Shown here piece by piece: positions 1-7,965 of a stretch of 13,161 nucleotides of DNA. Where the stretch lies: positions 1 through 13,161 of the forward strand of contig JABMOJ010000196.1 in the NCBI GenBank assembly GCA_013204195.1. Direction: 5' to 3'. The notes below the pieces were generated by a model, which was not told where the DNA came from, did not search any database, and was given only the letters and a program-made list of their open reading frames with translations. This stretch comes from SAR86 cluster bacterium (GTDB taxonomy: Bacteria; Pseudomonadota; Gammaproteobacteria; Pseudomonadales; Azotimanducaceae). Position 1 is the stretch's first letter. Every line of letters starts with the position of its first letter. The translations under genes and the position numbers were made by a program.

Positions 1-1245
1 CGCGCTGAGCGCGCGTCGGCAGGCATCTGTTGCATCCCAGGTCGAGACCGGATGCAGACAGGTGTCGCAATTGTCGCACCGTGGCGGTGATTCCTCATCG
101 AAATAAGCCAACAATGCGTGCCGGCGGCACGTGGTGATCTCACATAAACCCAGCATGGCATTGAGTCGATGTTGCTCCAGGCGTTTGAACTCTTCGCTGC
201 CGTCGGAGCCTTCCATCATCTGCCGCAGTTTAATGACATCCTGCAAGCCATAGATCATCCAGGCATCGGCCGGCGTGCCGTCGCGGCCGGCTCGGCCCGT
301 TTCTTGGTAGTAGGACTCAATGGTTTTAGGTAAGTCCAGATGGGCGACGAAACGCACGTCCGGCTTGTCGATGCCCATGCCAAAGGCGATGGTAGCGACG
401 ACGATGACGCTCTCTTCACGCAGGAAGCGGGTTTGGTGCAAGGCGCGTTTCTCGGTTGGCAAACCGGCGTGATAGGGCAGCGCATTAAATCCTTGGCTCT
501 GCAGCCAAGTGGCCGTTTCCTCCGTTTTCTTCCGCGATAGACAATAAATAATCCCGGCGTCCTTAGGGTGCGCGTCCTTCAGAAAGCGTAATAGCTGGGC
601 CCGCGGATTTTGTTTGAGAGCGATGGTGTAGCGAATGTTGGGTCGGTCAAAACCCGCAAAGAAGTGCCCGGCTGCACCTAGATCCAGGCGCTCGATAATT
701 TCTTCGCGGGTGCGCGTATCTGCCGTTGCCGTCAGGGCGATCCGCGGTACGTCGGGAAACTCTGTATGCAGCAGGTTGAGCTGCAGGTAGTCAACCCGAA
801 AGTCATGGCCCCACTGCGAGACGCAGTGGGCTTCGTCGATAGCAAACAAGCTAATGTGAGCGCGCTTCAGCAAGCTGAGCATTTGCGGCTGCACTAGGCG
901 TTCCGGTGCTATGTAGAGTAGGTCAAGTTCGCCATTAAGCAGGGCCTGCTCGATGGCTTGCGCCGCGTCGCGATCCAATGTCGAGTTCAGGAAGTTGGCC
1001 CGAACGCCCAGTTCGGTCAAGGCATCGACCTGATTCTGCATCAGGGCGATAAGGGGGGAAATCACCACCCCACAACCGGGCCTGACGATCGCCGGTATCT
1101 GGTAGCACAGAGATTTTCCACCGCCGGTGGGCATGATGACCATGGCATCGCCGCCGCCGATCAGCCGGTGGATGATCTCGTCCTGTGGTGGTCTGAACTC
1201 GGTAAAACCAAAGGTCTGCTTTAAGACGGTCAGGGCATTGCTCAT
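1..1245 (-). CDS. recQ: ATP-dependent DNA helicase RecQ, partial (C-terminus beyond left edge)
   Basis: RecQ is a 3'-5' superfamily 2 DNA helicase that acts in recombinational repair and at stalled forks. The frame is open from ATG at 1245 to the window edge and gives 415 residues of the usual 600 or so. Visible motifs are Walker A MPTGGGKS (Lys44), DEAH box 137-140 followed by the RecQ-specific aromatic loop [11 protein letters not shown], the QETGRAGR motif VI at 314-321, and the zinc-binding cysteines C373, C390, C393 and C396 in CX16CX2CX2C spacing. The winged-helix (RQC) and HRDC domains lie outside the window. The start matches the normal beginning of the helicase core (TFGFTEFRP). No clear Shine-Dalgarno precedes it, and the carbonic anhydrase stop is only 18 bases upstream, so translational coupling is plausible. 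No frameshift or lost catalytic residue is seen. Identification is essentially certain. Confidence 0.97.
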   Translation of the reverse strand, partial: MSNALTVLKQTFGFTEFRPPQDEIIHRLIGGGDAMVIMPTGGGKSLCYQIPAIVRPGCGVVISPLIALMQNQVDALTELGVRANFLNSTLDRDAAQAIEQALLNGELDLLYIAPERLVQPQMLSLLKRAHISLFAIDEAHCVSQWGHDFRVDYLQLNLLHTEFPDVPRIALTATADTRTREEIIERLDLGAAGHFFAGFDRPNIRYTIALKQNPRAQLLRFLKDAHPKDAGIIYCLSRKKTEETATWLQSQGFNALPYHAGLPTEKRALHQTRFLREESVIVVATIAFGMGIDKPDVRFVAHLDLPKTIESYYQETGRAGRDGTPADAWMIYGLQDVIKLRQMMEGSDGSEEFKRLEQHRLNAMLGLCEITTCRRHALLAYFDEESPPRCDNCDTCLHPVSTWDATDACRRALSA

Positions 1246-1263
1246 GAGAAAATCTGCAGCCGG

Positions 1264-1893
1264 TTAGTGGACTGCATCATAAAAATCGACAATGCCGGTC
1301 TCCAAAGAATACTCGGCGCCGACGACTAACAGCCCCTTTTCTTGAATGAGTTGCTCCAGTATCTGCGAGCCATGTCGCAGATGGCTGGTGGATGCCTGGA
1401 TATTAGCTCGCACGGCTGTGGCGCGGAGCAATTCCGGATGGTTTATCAGTTCGGTCAACAGCAAAGGTTGAATGGAAGGCCGAATCCGATCGACAATGGA
1501 GTGCAGGTTCGGTGATTGGTCTGCTGAGGGTCTACCGAGTTCAGCGATGGTCGCATCGATGGCGCCGCAGTTGGTATGACCCAGTACAACCACCAACGGG
1601 GTGCCAAACTGCGCGGCCGCAAATTCCACGCTGCCCACCTGTGATGGAGCGACAATATTGCCCGCTACCCGAATAACAAACAGATCACCAAGGCCTTGAT
1701 CGAAGACGATTTCCGCAGGAACTCGCGCATCTGAGCAACCTAAGATGATGGCGAAAGGTGCCTGTGCCGCGGACAGACCGCTTAATTGTGCCTGGGTCGT
1801 GGGCGTCCGTGTCGTCAGGTTGTCAACAAATCGCTGGTTCCCAGTCCGCAGGCGCTCCAGCGCCTCTATTGCAGTGATCATGTGCTCGCCCAT
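1264..1893 (-). CDS. Beta-class carbonic anhydrase
   Basis: Predicted cytoplasmic zinc enzyme that interconverts CO2 and bicarbonate, supplying bicarbonate for carboxylations or helping pH balance. It has 209 residues, normal for the beta class. The zinc ligands are visible: Cys53 in LGCSDARVPAE, with the Asp55/Arg57 catalytic dyad, and His106 and Cys109 in GHTNCGA. The C-terminus has the family strand VVGAEYSLETGIVDFY. The N-terminus (ITAIEALERLRTGNQRF) is like that of the many bacterial anhydrases that begin near this point. The start is uncertain: ATG at 1893 has AGGGG directly against it, while ATG at 1881 (Met5) has AGGGGA about 11 bases upstream and may be the true start. A weak promoter could lie at 1924-1951 (TTGTTA, 16 bases, TATCCT on the minus strand). 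The gene precedes recQ by 18 bases, which suggests a shared transcript. No signal peptide is seen. Confidence 0.95.
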   Translation of the reverse strand: MGEHMITAIEALERLRTGNQRFVDNLTTRTPTTQAQLSGLSAAQAPFAIILGCSDARVPAEIVFDQGLGDLFVIRVAGNIVAPSQVGSVEFAAAQFGTPLVVVLGHTNCGAIDATIAELGRPSADQSPNLHSIVDRIRPSIQPLLLTELINHPELLRATAVRANIQASTSHLRHGSQILEQLIQEKGLLVVGAEYSLETGIVDFYDAVH

Positions 1894-1993
1894 CCCCTGT
1901 TTTGATGCAGGATACAGGAGTTGAGGATACTGGGGAATCGAACAATAACAATCCGCTACAGGCTGACACGTCTGCCGACATATTCGCCGGTAT

Positions 1994-3112
1994 CTAGAGC
2001 CAATGCCTACGTTTGAAGTAGACTAGCAGGCCGCCTGCAATGCTGATAAACAATCCCCACAGGGCTGGGTAGGCCCAAGGCCAGTGGAGCTCAGGCATAT
2101 CATCGAAGTTCATGCCATAGATGCCAGTAATAAACGTCAGCGGAATAAAAATCGAGGCAAAGATGGTTAGCACCTTCATGATTTCATTCATTCGGTTGCT
2201 GATACTGGAAATGTAGATGTCCAATAGCCCCGTTGTCATGTCACGGTAGGAGTCCAGCATCTCAGCAATTCGCAGACAATGATCAAACACATCTCGTAGA
2301 TAAATATGCGTTCCGGCGTGAATCAGTGGCGAGTCAGATCGCAGCAGTCCGTTGAGCAACTCTCGCAAGGGCGAGATGATCCGGCGAATCTTGATGAGCT
2401 CCCGCTTCAGCCGCTGGATACGAATCAAGGTGTCGTTAGTGGGATTGATCAGCAACTCCTCCTCGACATCGTCGATCTGCTCGGCCATGTATTCCTCGTA
2501 TTCAAAGTATTGGTCGATGATGCTGTCGAGGATTTCGTAAGCGAGGTAGTCACTTCCTTGGGAGCGAAAACGACCGCTGCTGTTGTTCAGTCGCTGCTTG
2601 ATGTGATCAAGGGCGCTACTAGAGGATTCTTCGAAAGTAATCACGAGCCGGTCGAGCAACAAGATGCTGATCTGTTGGTACTGAATGCCGGACTTGAGCC
2701 CTTGAATGGCGGCGCTGTCTGCGCCGGATTCGGGTACCACGAGGCTCTTCAAAACCAAATAAATAAAATTATCGTGATGCTCGCATTTTGGTCGCTGGTG
2801 CGTGTTGAGAATATCTTCAAGGACAAGTCGGTGAATGTCGAAATGCTGACCGATGGCCTCAATCGCCTTGATGTCAGCCAAGCCTGCGATATTCAACCAG
2901 GTAATGGCTTCACCAGTCTGGTAGTGACGCAACGCGTCGACCGAGTCGAGGATGCGAGTTTCAACACCCAGTGCACTATAGCTGATCTGCGATATTTCGG
3001 TTTCCCGGCTGTGGTCCTCACCGATATGAATCAATGAACCCGGCGGCATGCCAACTTTTTTTGAGACCTGATGATTGGAACCCGAGAATAAGCGCTTGGA
3101 TATTTTGGGCAT
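1994..3112 (-). CDS. corA: CorA-family magnesium/cobalt transport protein
   Basis: CorA forms a homopentameric inner-membrane channel for Mg2+ and often Co2+ or Ni2+. With the start chosen here the protein has 372 residues. It shows a long cytoplasmic N-terminal domain (about 1-310) including WLNIAGLAD and an acidic helical stretch YEEYMAEQIDDVEEELL. Two C-terminal membrane helices follow (about 313-332 and 347-366), and the selectivity motif GMN sits at 333-335 in YGMNFDDMPELHWPWAYP. It ends in a basic tail, KRRHWL. The layout resembles Thermotoga-type CorA more than the E. coli protein (from memory). I prefer ATG 3112 because GAGGA lies 8 bases upstream; an in-frame ATG at 3127 has no ribosome binding site and would add five residues. 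ZntB-like zinc transport is the alternative family function. The gene is divergent from the lipoprotein gene and 100 bases upstream of the carbonic anhydrase. Confidence 0.95.
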   Translation of the reverse strand: MPKISKRLFSGSNHQVSKKVGMPPGSLIHIGEDHSRETEISQISYSALGVETRILDSVDALRHYQTGEAITWLNIAGLADIKAIEAIGQHFDIHRLVLEDILNTHQRPKCEHHDNFIYLVLKSLVVPESGADSAAIQGLKSGIQYQQISILLLDRLVITFEESSSSALDHIKQRLNNSSGRFRSQGSDYLAYEILDSIIDQYFEYEEYMAEQIDDVEEELLINPTNDTLIRIQRLKRELIKIRRIISPLRELLNGLLRSDSPLIHAGTHIYLRDVFDHCLRIAEMLDSYRDMTTGLLDIYISSISNRMNEIMKVLTIFASIFIPLTFITGIYGMNFDDMPELHWPWAYPALWGLFISIAGGLLVYFKRRHWL

Positions 3113-3120
3113 AAAACGTT

Positions 3121-3125
3121 TCCTC
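3121..3125 (-). promoter_or_regulatory. Ribosome binding site deciding the corA start
   Basis: GAGGA on the minus strand ends 8 bases before ATG 3112. The other in-frame ATG, at 3127, overlaps this box and has no purine-rich stretch upstream, so the shorter corA product is favoured. Confidence 0.6.
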
Positions 3126-3333
3126 AATGCAAATTCGGCGCTTGTGTGGCCCGCCAGTAGGTCTCGAAGTGAGAACGGGTTCTATGCTGAGTACCATGCC
3201 CCCCCATCATTAACCTAATTCCCAAGAGATCTTAATCCTACCTTCATCTCCCTTATTTGACCTTCACAAAAGCACCTTAAGCTGCGCGCCTAAGAAACAC
3301 CTGAATGAGTAGTCTAACTTTTAGTTCATAAGC

Positions 3334-3338
3334 AGAGG
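3334..3338 (+). promoter_or_regulatory. Ribosome binding site deciding the lipoprotein start
   Basis: AGAGG lies 6 bases before ATG 3345 and only 3 bases before an in-frame GTG at 3342. The spacing favours the ATG. The receptor gene downstream uses almost the same arrangement (AAGAGG, 6 bases, ATG). Confidence 0.6.
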
Positions 3339-3344
3339 CATGTG

Positions 3345-5048
3345 ATGACAGCAATCCGGAACAAACTACTATTTACCACTGTTTTAGCCGCACTAACCGC
3401 TTGTGGTGGTGGAGACATCAATGTGAGCCCGGTTACCCAAGACACTTCCGTGGATAACTCAGTAACCAACAGTAACAATGTCGCCGCCCCGATCACAACC
3501 GTCAATTGCGCATTTTATATCAATGAAGCGGGACAGACGATCCAAGGTAACTTTGACGGTCTTGACTGCATCTACGCCTCGACGTTTGTTGATGCCGGCA
3601 ACAATCTAACTTTCGATCTGACGATTCCGAAGCTTGATAATGGTGGCGTCCATGTCTTTCAGGGTAGCTTGTTTGTAGGCGAGACCTACGATACAGATGC
3701 CAAGCTGGCGGCTGCCGGCATCAGCAAAGGTGGTGATGGGCCAACTTTGACCATTGAAGCGGGTGCCACGCTGGCGTTTACTTCCACCAAACAATTCTTG
3801 ATCGTCAATCGTGGGTCGCAAATATTCGCAGCGGGTACTCAACTCGAACCCATCACCCTGACGTCTATCTCTGATGTTGAAAGTGCCCGTGCCGCCTTAC
3901 CAACCCTGGCATTTGACGCAGTTCAACAATGGGGCGGCGTGGTGATAAACGGTTTTGGTATTACCAACAAGTGCGCCTACACAGGCACTGCCGCTGCTGG
4001 CGACCTGGCGACAACTGACTGCCACGTTGATGCGGAAGGTGCGGCGGGACTGGATGAGTCTCAGTATGGCGGGTCTGATAACACCGACAGCTCGGGTCGA
4101 CTGGAGTATGTGATCGTCAAGCACCCAGGGGCCGAAGTGGCTAATGGTGATGAACTTAACGGTATCTCCTTTGGCGGTGTTGGCAGCAACACGATTGTCA
4201 ACAATCTCGAAATTTACTCAAGCTATGATGATGGCATTGAGATGTTCGGCGGCGCCGTCAATATCAATAACTACGTGGCCATGTATGTCCGTGACGACTC
4301 TATTGATATCGACGAAGGCTACGCCGGCACAATCACCAACGCACTGGTCATCCAAGCTGAAACGGATGGTGACCACTGCATAGAATCTGATGGCGTTGGC
4401 AGCTGGACCGCACCGATTGGTTTGGCGGCTGTCGCGCAGGGCCTGATGAGTACGCCCACCATCAACAACCTCACCTGCATCACGTCTACCAATACGGCGG
4501 CGACGGGGACTCACTCACAGGGCCACGGCTTTCTGTTTCGTGAAGACATTCAGCCGACGATAAACAACACGCTGATGATCTCTGCGTTCAGTGTTGAAGA
4601 CCCTGCGACCGGCAACTACTGCCTGAGGCTCGACAAGGGTACACCGCAGGCCGCGCAGGATGGCAAGGTGCAACTGAATTCTGTGATCTTCGCCTGTGTT
4701 GAGCCGACTTCTGGCGGTACTTTGCCGAACCTTACTACTCAGCAAGCATGGGCTGAAAGTGTTGGTGCCCAGTTCGCGACAGTCGTCACAGCTGACGATG
4801 CGACAGCGACCAGTAATACCGCGCTGGTATTACTCGAAGGAACGCCTGCAATTTATTCGGTTGCGTTTGCCAATATGCTGGTCGACGGCGCGGCTCCCAC
4901 GGCATCTGCGCCAGTTGGCGGCGCTGCCTATATCGGCGCATTGAGCACTAGCGCCTTAGATTGGACCGCAGGTTGGACGTACGGGATTCACGCCGGTCAG
5001 CGTGCAGTAGACGCGTCAGGTAACGATGTCGCTCTGTGGTTTGAATGA
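3345..5048 (+). CDS. Secreted beta-helix lipoprotein, likely partner of the TonB-dependent receptor
   Basis: Predicted lipoprotein of 567 residues with no assigned function. The N-terminus has a basic start, a hydrophobic core and a lipobox LTAC (Cys20). GGGD follows, with no Asp at +2, which predicts sorting to the outer membrane. A Ser/Thr/Asn-rich tether of about 30 residues comes next. The body has short hydrophobic beta repeats typical of right-handed parallel beta-helices, with family landmarks WGGVVINGFG (196-205), YGGSDNTDSSGRLEYV (241-256), ELNGISFGGVGS (270-281), DDGIEMFGG (295-303), and a terminal WTAGWTYGI. I recall this order of motifs from secreted proteins of Bacteroidetes and some Proteobacteria that are often encoded near TonB-dependent receptors. 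Eight further cysteines could form disulfides outside the cytoplasm. The receptor gene follows after 83 bases. A substrate-capturing or capping role is inference. Family recognition is good; function is unknown. Confidence 0.9.
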   Translation: MTAIRNKLLFTTVLAALTACGGGDINVSPVTQDTSVDNSVTNSNNVAAPITTVNCAFYINEAGQTIQGNFDGLDCIYASTFVDAGNNLTFDLTIPKLDNGGVHVFQGSLFVGETYDTDAKLAAAGISKGGDGPTLTIEAGATLAFTSTKQFLIVNRGSQIFAAGTQLEPITLTSISDVESARAALPTLAFDAVQQWGGVVINGFGITNKCAYTGTAAAGDLATTDCHVDAEGAAGLDESQYGGSDNTDSSGRLEYVIVKHPGAEVANGDELNGISFGGVGSNTIVNNLEIYSSYDDGIEMFGGAVNINNYVAMYVRDDSIDIDEGYAGTITNALVIQAETDGDHCIESDGVGSWTAPIGLAAVAQGLMSTPTINNLTCITSTNTAATGTHSQGHGFLFREDIQPTINNTLMISAFSVEDPATGNYCLRLDKGTPQAAQDGKVQLNSVIFACVEPTSGGTLPNLTTQQAWAESVGAQFATVVTADDATATSNTALVLLEGTPAIYSVAFANMLVDGAAPTASAPVGGAAYIGALSTSALDWTAGWTYGIHAGQRAVDASGNDVALWFE

Positions 5049-5069
5049 CATATACCTTGGTGCTCCTCC

Positions 5070-5104
5070 GGGCGCGGCTGAATGATACCTGCCGCGCCCT
5101 TTTG
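5070..5104 (+). terminator. Intercistronic hairpin with T tract (partial terminator or mRNA stabiliser)
   Basis: GGGCGCGGC at 5070-5078 pairs perfectly with GCCGCGCCC at 5091-5099 across a 12-base loop, and TTTTGATTT follows. This is a 9-bp GC-rich stem with a short T tract, inside the 83-base gap between the lipoprotein and receptor genes. No obvious promoter follows before the receptor start at 5132, so the hairpin may let part of the transcripts through. Confidence 0.75.
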
Positions 5105-5131
5105 ATTTAGCTGACCAGTAAGAGGCGAGCA

Positions 5132-7885
5132 ATGAAGTCTTTGAATGTAATCAAGGTGAGACCGCTGCACTATCTCATGACCATGCTGCTGGCCTGGCAG
5201 ATGAATGCAGTGGCGCAAGACATTGATCAATCTATGCAAGTGTCTTCGCAAGAGCCCGAGCAATCTGTCGCAGCATTGACAGAATTTCGGCAGCAAATGG
5301 AAGAAGTGGTGGTTTTGGGTCGGCTGCGAACAGCTGCGGCAAAACTCGTTGACGAGCGCATCAGCGAAGATGTCGTCGCGGACTTTATGGGCGCTGAAAT
5401 GATACAGCGAATCGGTGATTCCACCGTCGCCGCAGCACTACGGCGTGTTTCAGGTTTGTCTCTCGTGGGTAACAAATTTGTTTACGTGCGCGGTTTGGGT
5501 GAGCGCTATTCCAGCACTACCCTTAATGGTGCGGTGATTCCATCGCCGGATCTTAGTCGAAATGTGATCCCCTTAGACATTTTTCCAACTTCAGTGGTTC
5601 AAACCTTGGCGGTCCAGAAATCCTATTCCCCGGATAAGTCAGCGGCGTTCGGTGGGGGTAGCATCGATATCCGCACCCGTGGCATACCTGATGATTTTAC
5701 TTACTCGGTTACAATCGGAAGCGGCTTCAATACAGCATCCCGCGGCGAGATGCTGACCTACCAAGGTGGCGATGATGATAGCTTAGGAGAAGACGACGGC
5801 ACACGTGCGTTGGCACCGAGTCTTAGTCAGGCTGTCCAACGGTTTTCCGGTAATTTGAACGCCCAGGCTATCCTCAGCGGCTTACGCCGTGAAGGCGATC
5901 CAGCCGCCGTTCTGGCTGACGCCGAAGTGATCAACCGACAACTGGCCTTGGGCTTGAATCGAGATATATCGATCTACAAGCAAGACTCGACCCCAGATGT
6001 TGATCTTAAAGGCAGTATCGGCAACAACTATATCCTGACGGATGACTGGGAAGTTGGTTTCCTGGCCAGCGCGGGCTATAAGTCCGGATGGCGGCAGACC
6101 CAAACAATTGCGCGGAGCCTCGCGTTACCAACCGAGGAGTATGAGTCAGAGCAAGAGTCGACAAAATCCACGGATCTTAGCGCTACGATTAATCTTGGTG
6201 CCCAATATACAGACGATCATGAGCTAAAGATGACCAGCCTCTATCTCAGAAACACGGATGACGAAGTAGCGAGGAATGACTTTTTTAATGAAAATGCCCA
6301 ACTCTCAAGTGGGCTGGGATTTCGTCGAGAGACATTAAAATTCGAAGAGCGTCACCTTACGGTGAATCAGATATCCGGCGAGCATTTTCTTGGTGCGGAG
6401 ACGAGATCGCTATTGCATGGGTTGGTGCCCGAATGGGTGCCAGACGGGTTCAAGGTCGATTGGATGTATTCCGACGCCCGTGCCCGCACCTCGATTCCTA
6501 ACGAGGTGTCTGTATCTTCCTCGACAGTCAACGATCCATTAACGGGCGCGGTCGAGCGTGCTAGCGTCAACCTGAGTAGTTCGGCAGCTGATTTTCGGTT
6601 TACTCAGCTCGATGATGACGTCACCAGTTATCGCTGGCAGGCTGTACTGCCGATCGAGACAGCAAGGTCCATCATCGAATTAAGTGCCGGCGCCGAGCAT
6701 GGTCAGAAATCTCGCACCTATCGTCAGGCCCAATTCGGGTTGGGGCCCTTACAAGTTGATGTGCCGTCAGTCCTAACGGGCCCTCTCGGTACTGTCTTTT
6801 CTGACGCGAATGTGACCAACCCGGCGAATGGTTTTGTGTTCGATCTGATAGGGACCAACAATCAAAGTTATTTAGCGGCAACGATGACCGATGCGGTCTT
6901 TGGCAATCTCGATTGGACCCTCGATGATAGGTGGAGAGCCTCGGTTGGAGCGCGCTGGGAAGACTACAAGCAAGTGGCTCTTGACTGGAATATCTTTGGT
7001 AACGGGATAGACAACCCGCAAATATCAAATGACCCTGTCATACTGGCTCGCGGTACTTATAGAAACGACAAGGTTTATCCATCGGTCTCGCTGACCTACA
7101 TGTCGGACTGGTGGGCAGAAATATTCCAGCTACGATTTGGCTGGAGCGAGACAGTGGTTCGTCCCGATTTACGCGAGCTTACTGATGCCAGCTATATTGA
7201 TGCCAGGACAGGATATCTGACTGACGGAAATCCTGATGTCCGTCCCGCTGACTTTGTTAATATCGATATTCGTGCAGAGTGGTTTTTCGCGAATGACGAC
7301 ACATTTTCGATCACCCTCTATCGAAAAGATATCACTAACCCGATTGAGTTTTATGAGTCAGCAGCCAGTGACACGAATCGTGCCCGCGAAATTATTAATG
7401 CGGAGTCGGGCCAGATCACAGGTCTTGAGCTAGATGGACTTAAATCCTTAGGCTTCCTCGGCGAGTCATTTGAGCCTTTCTTTGTGCAAGGTAATTTGAC
7501 GATTCAGAATACTGAAATCAAAGCGGGCGCTCAGGCAGATGCGCCGACCAACAATGTTCGGCAATTGAGTGGGGCGTCGAACTATGTGGCAAATCTTATG
7601 GTGGGATTTGACTCGATGAATGGTCAGCATTCGGCTACGTTAGTTTACAACGTGTTCGGTGAGCGGCTTTATTTAGCGGGTCGAAATGGCGCGCCTGATG
7701 GCTTTGAGTTGCCGTTTCATTCCTTGGATTTTACCTACAGCTGGTATCCAACTGAGTTGATCACAATTAACGGCAAACTACAGAATTTGCTAAATGAAAG
7801 CGTGATCATTGAGCGCGATGGGGTGAATACTTTCGAGGAAAAGCCAGGTATGACCGCCGCCCTGAGTTTCAATTTAACGTTTTAG
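5132..7885 (+). CDS. TonB-dependent outer-membrane receptor
   Basis: Predicted gated beta-barrel that imports a scarce or large substrate across the outer membrane using TonB-ExbBD energy. It has 917 residues, at the upper part of the family range. A signal peptide ends at AVA-QD (residues 28/29). A TonB box-like EEVVVLG lies at 57-63, then a plug domain at about 65-190 with VYVRGLGERYSSTTLNG and IPSPDLSRNVIPLDIFP, a stretch strongly typical of plug domains. The rest is alternating amphipathic strands ending in a terminal Phe (ALSFNLTF), as expected for BamA-dependent insertion. I saw no cysteine in it. AAGAGG 6 bases before the ATG supports the start. It follows the beta-helix lipoprotein and an intercistronic hairpin, so the two probably work together. 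No neighbouring enzyme indicates the substrate; iron chelate, carbohydrate, peptide or phosphorus compound remain open. Confidence 0.96.
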   Translation: MKSLNVIKVRPLHYLMTMLLAWQMNAVAQDIDQSMQVSSQEPEQSVAALTEFRQQMEEVVVLGRLRTAAAKLVDERISEDVVADFMGAEMIQRIGDSTVAAALRRVSGLSLVGNKFVYVRGLGERYSSTTLNGAVIPSPDLSRNVIPLDIFPTSVVQTLAVQKSYSPDKSAAFGGGSIDIRTRGIPDDFTYSVTIGSGFNTASRGEMLTYQGGDDDSLGEDDGTRALAPSLSQAVQRFSGNLNAQAILSGLRREGDPAAVLADAEVINRQLALGLNRDISIYKQDSTPDVDLKGSIGNNYILTDDWEVGFLASAGYKSGWRQTQTIARSLALPTEEYESEQESTKSTDLSATINLGAQYTDDHELKMTSLYLRNTDDEVARNDFFNENAQLSSGLGFRRETLKFEERHLTVNQISGEHFLGAETRSLLHGLVPEWVPDGFKVDWMYSDARARTSIPNEVSVSSSTVNDPLTGAVERASVNLSSSAADFRFTQLDDDVTSYRWQAVLPIETARSIIELSAGAEHGQKSRTYRQAQFGLGPLQVDVPSVLTGPLGTVFSDANVTNPANGFVFDLIGTNNQSYLAATMTDAVFGNLDWTLDDRWRASVGARWEDYKQVALDWNIFGNGIDNPQISNDPVILARGTYRNDKVYPSVSLTYMSDWWAEIFQLRFGWSETVVRPDLRELTDASYIDARTGYLTDGNPDVRPADFVNIDIRAEWFFANDDTFSITLYRKDITNPIEFYESAASDTNRAREIINAESGQITGLELDGLKSLGFLGESFEPFFVQGNLTIQNTEIKAGAQADAPTNNVRQLSGASNYVANLMVGFDSMNGQHSATLVYNVFGERLYLAGRNGAPDGFELPFHSLDFTYSWYPTELITINGKLQNLLNESVIIERDGVNTFEEKPGMTAALSFNLTF

Positions 7886-7907
7886 TGGGTGGCGTTTGAG
7901 TCATTGA

Positions 7908-7956
7908 AGCCGGCTGCTGTTGCTTGTCTTAAACGATCGCAGCCGGCTCTTTTTTT
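7908..7956 (+). terminator. Rho-independent terminator of the receptor gene
   Basis: AGCCGGCTGC at 7908-7917 pairs perfectly with GCAGCCGGCT at 7939-7948 around a 21-base loop, followed by C and seven T (7950-7956). It lies between the convergent ends of the receptor gene and tex. The T tract serves the plus strand; no T tract follows the hairpin on the minus strand, so it would be a poor terminator for tex. Confidence 0.88.
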
Positions 7957-7965
7957 GCGACTAAC

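Noticed and set aside
1961..1976. Quasi-palindrome GGCTGACACGTCTGCC between corA and the carbonic anhydrase
   Set aside because: It has one internal mismatch and a mismatched centre, and no T tract follows on either strand, so it is not a convincing terminator and too isolated to call an operator.
2306..3037. 243-codon open frame on the plus strand opposite corA
   Set aside because: It lies wholly inside corA, which has clear CorA motifs. Its product has no recognisable domain, and the frame is a codon-bias shadow.
3198..3204. Run of seven C in the spacer
   Set aside because: A short homopolymer in non-coding DNA, with no sign of phase-variable control of a reading frame.
3257..3280. TTGACC as a -35 box for the lipoprotein gene
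   Set aside because: No acceptable -10 hexamer lies 15-19 bases downstream.
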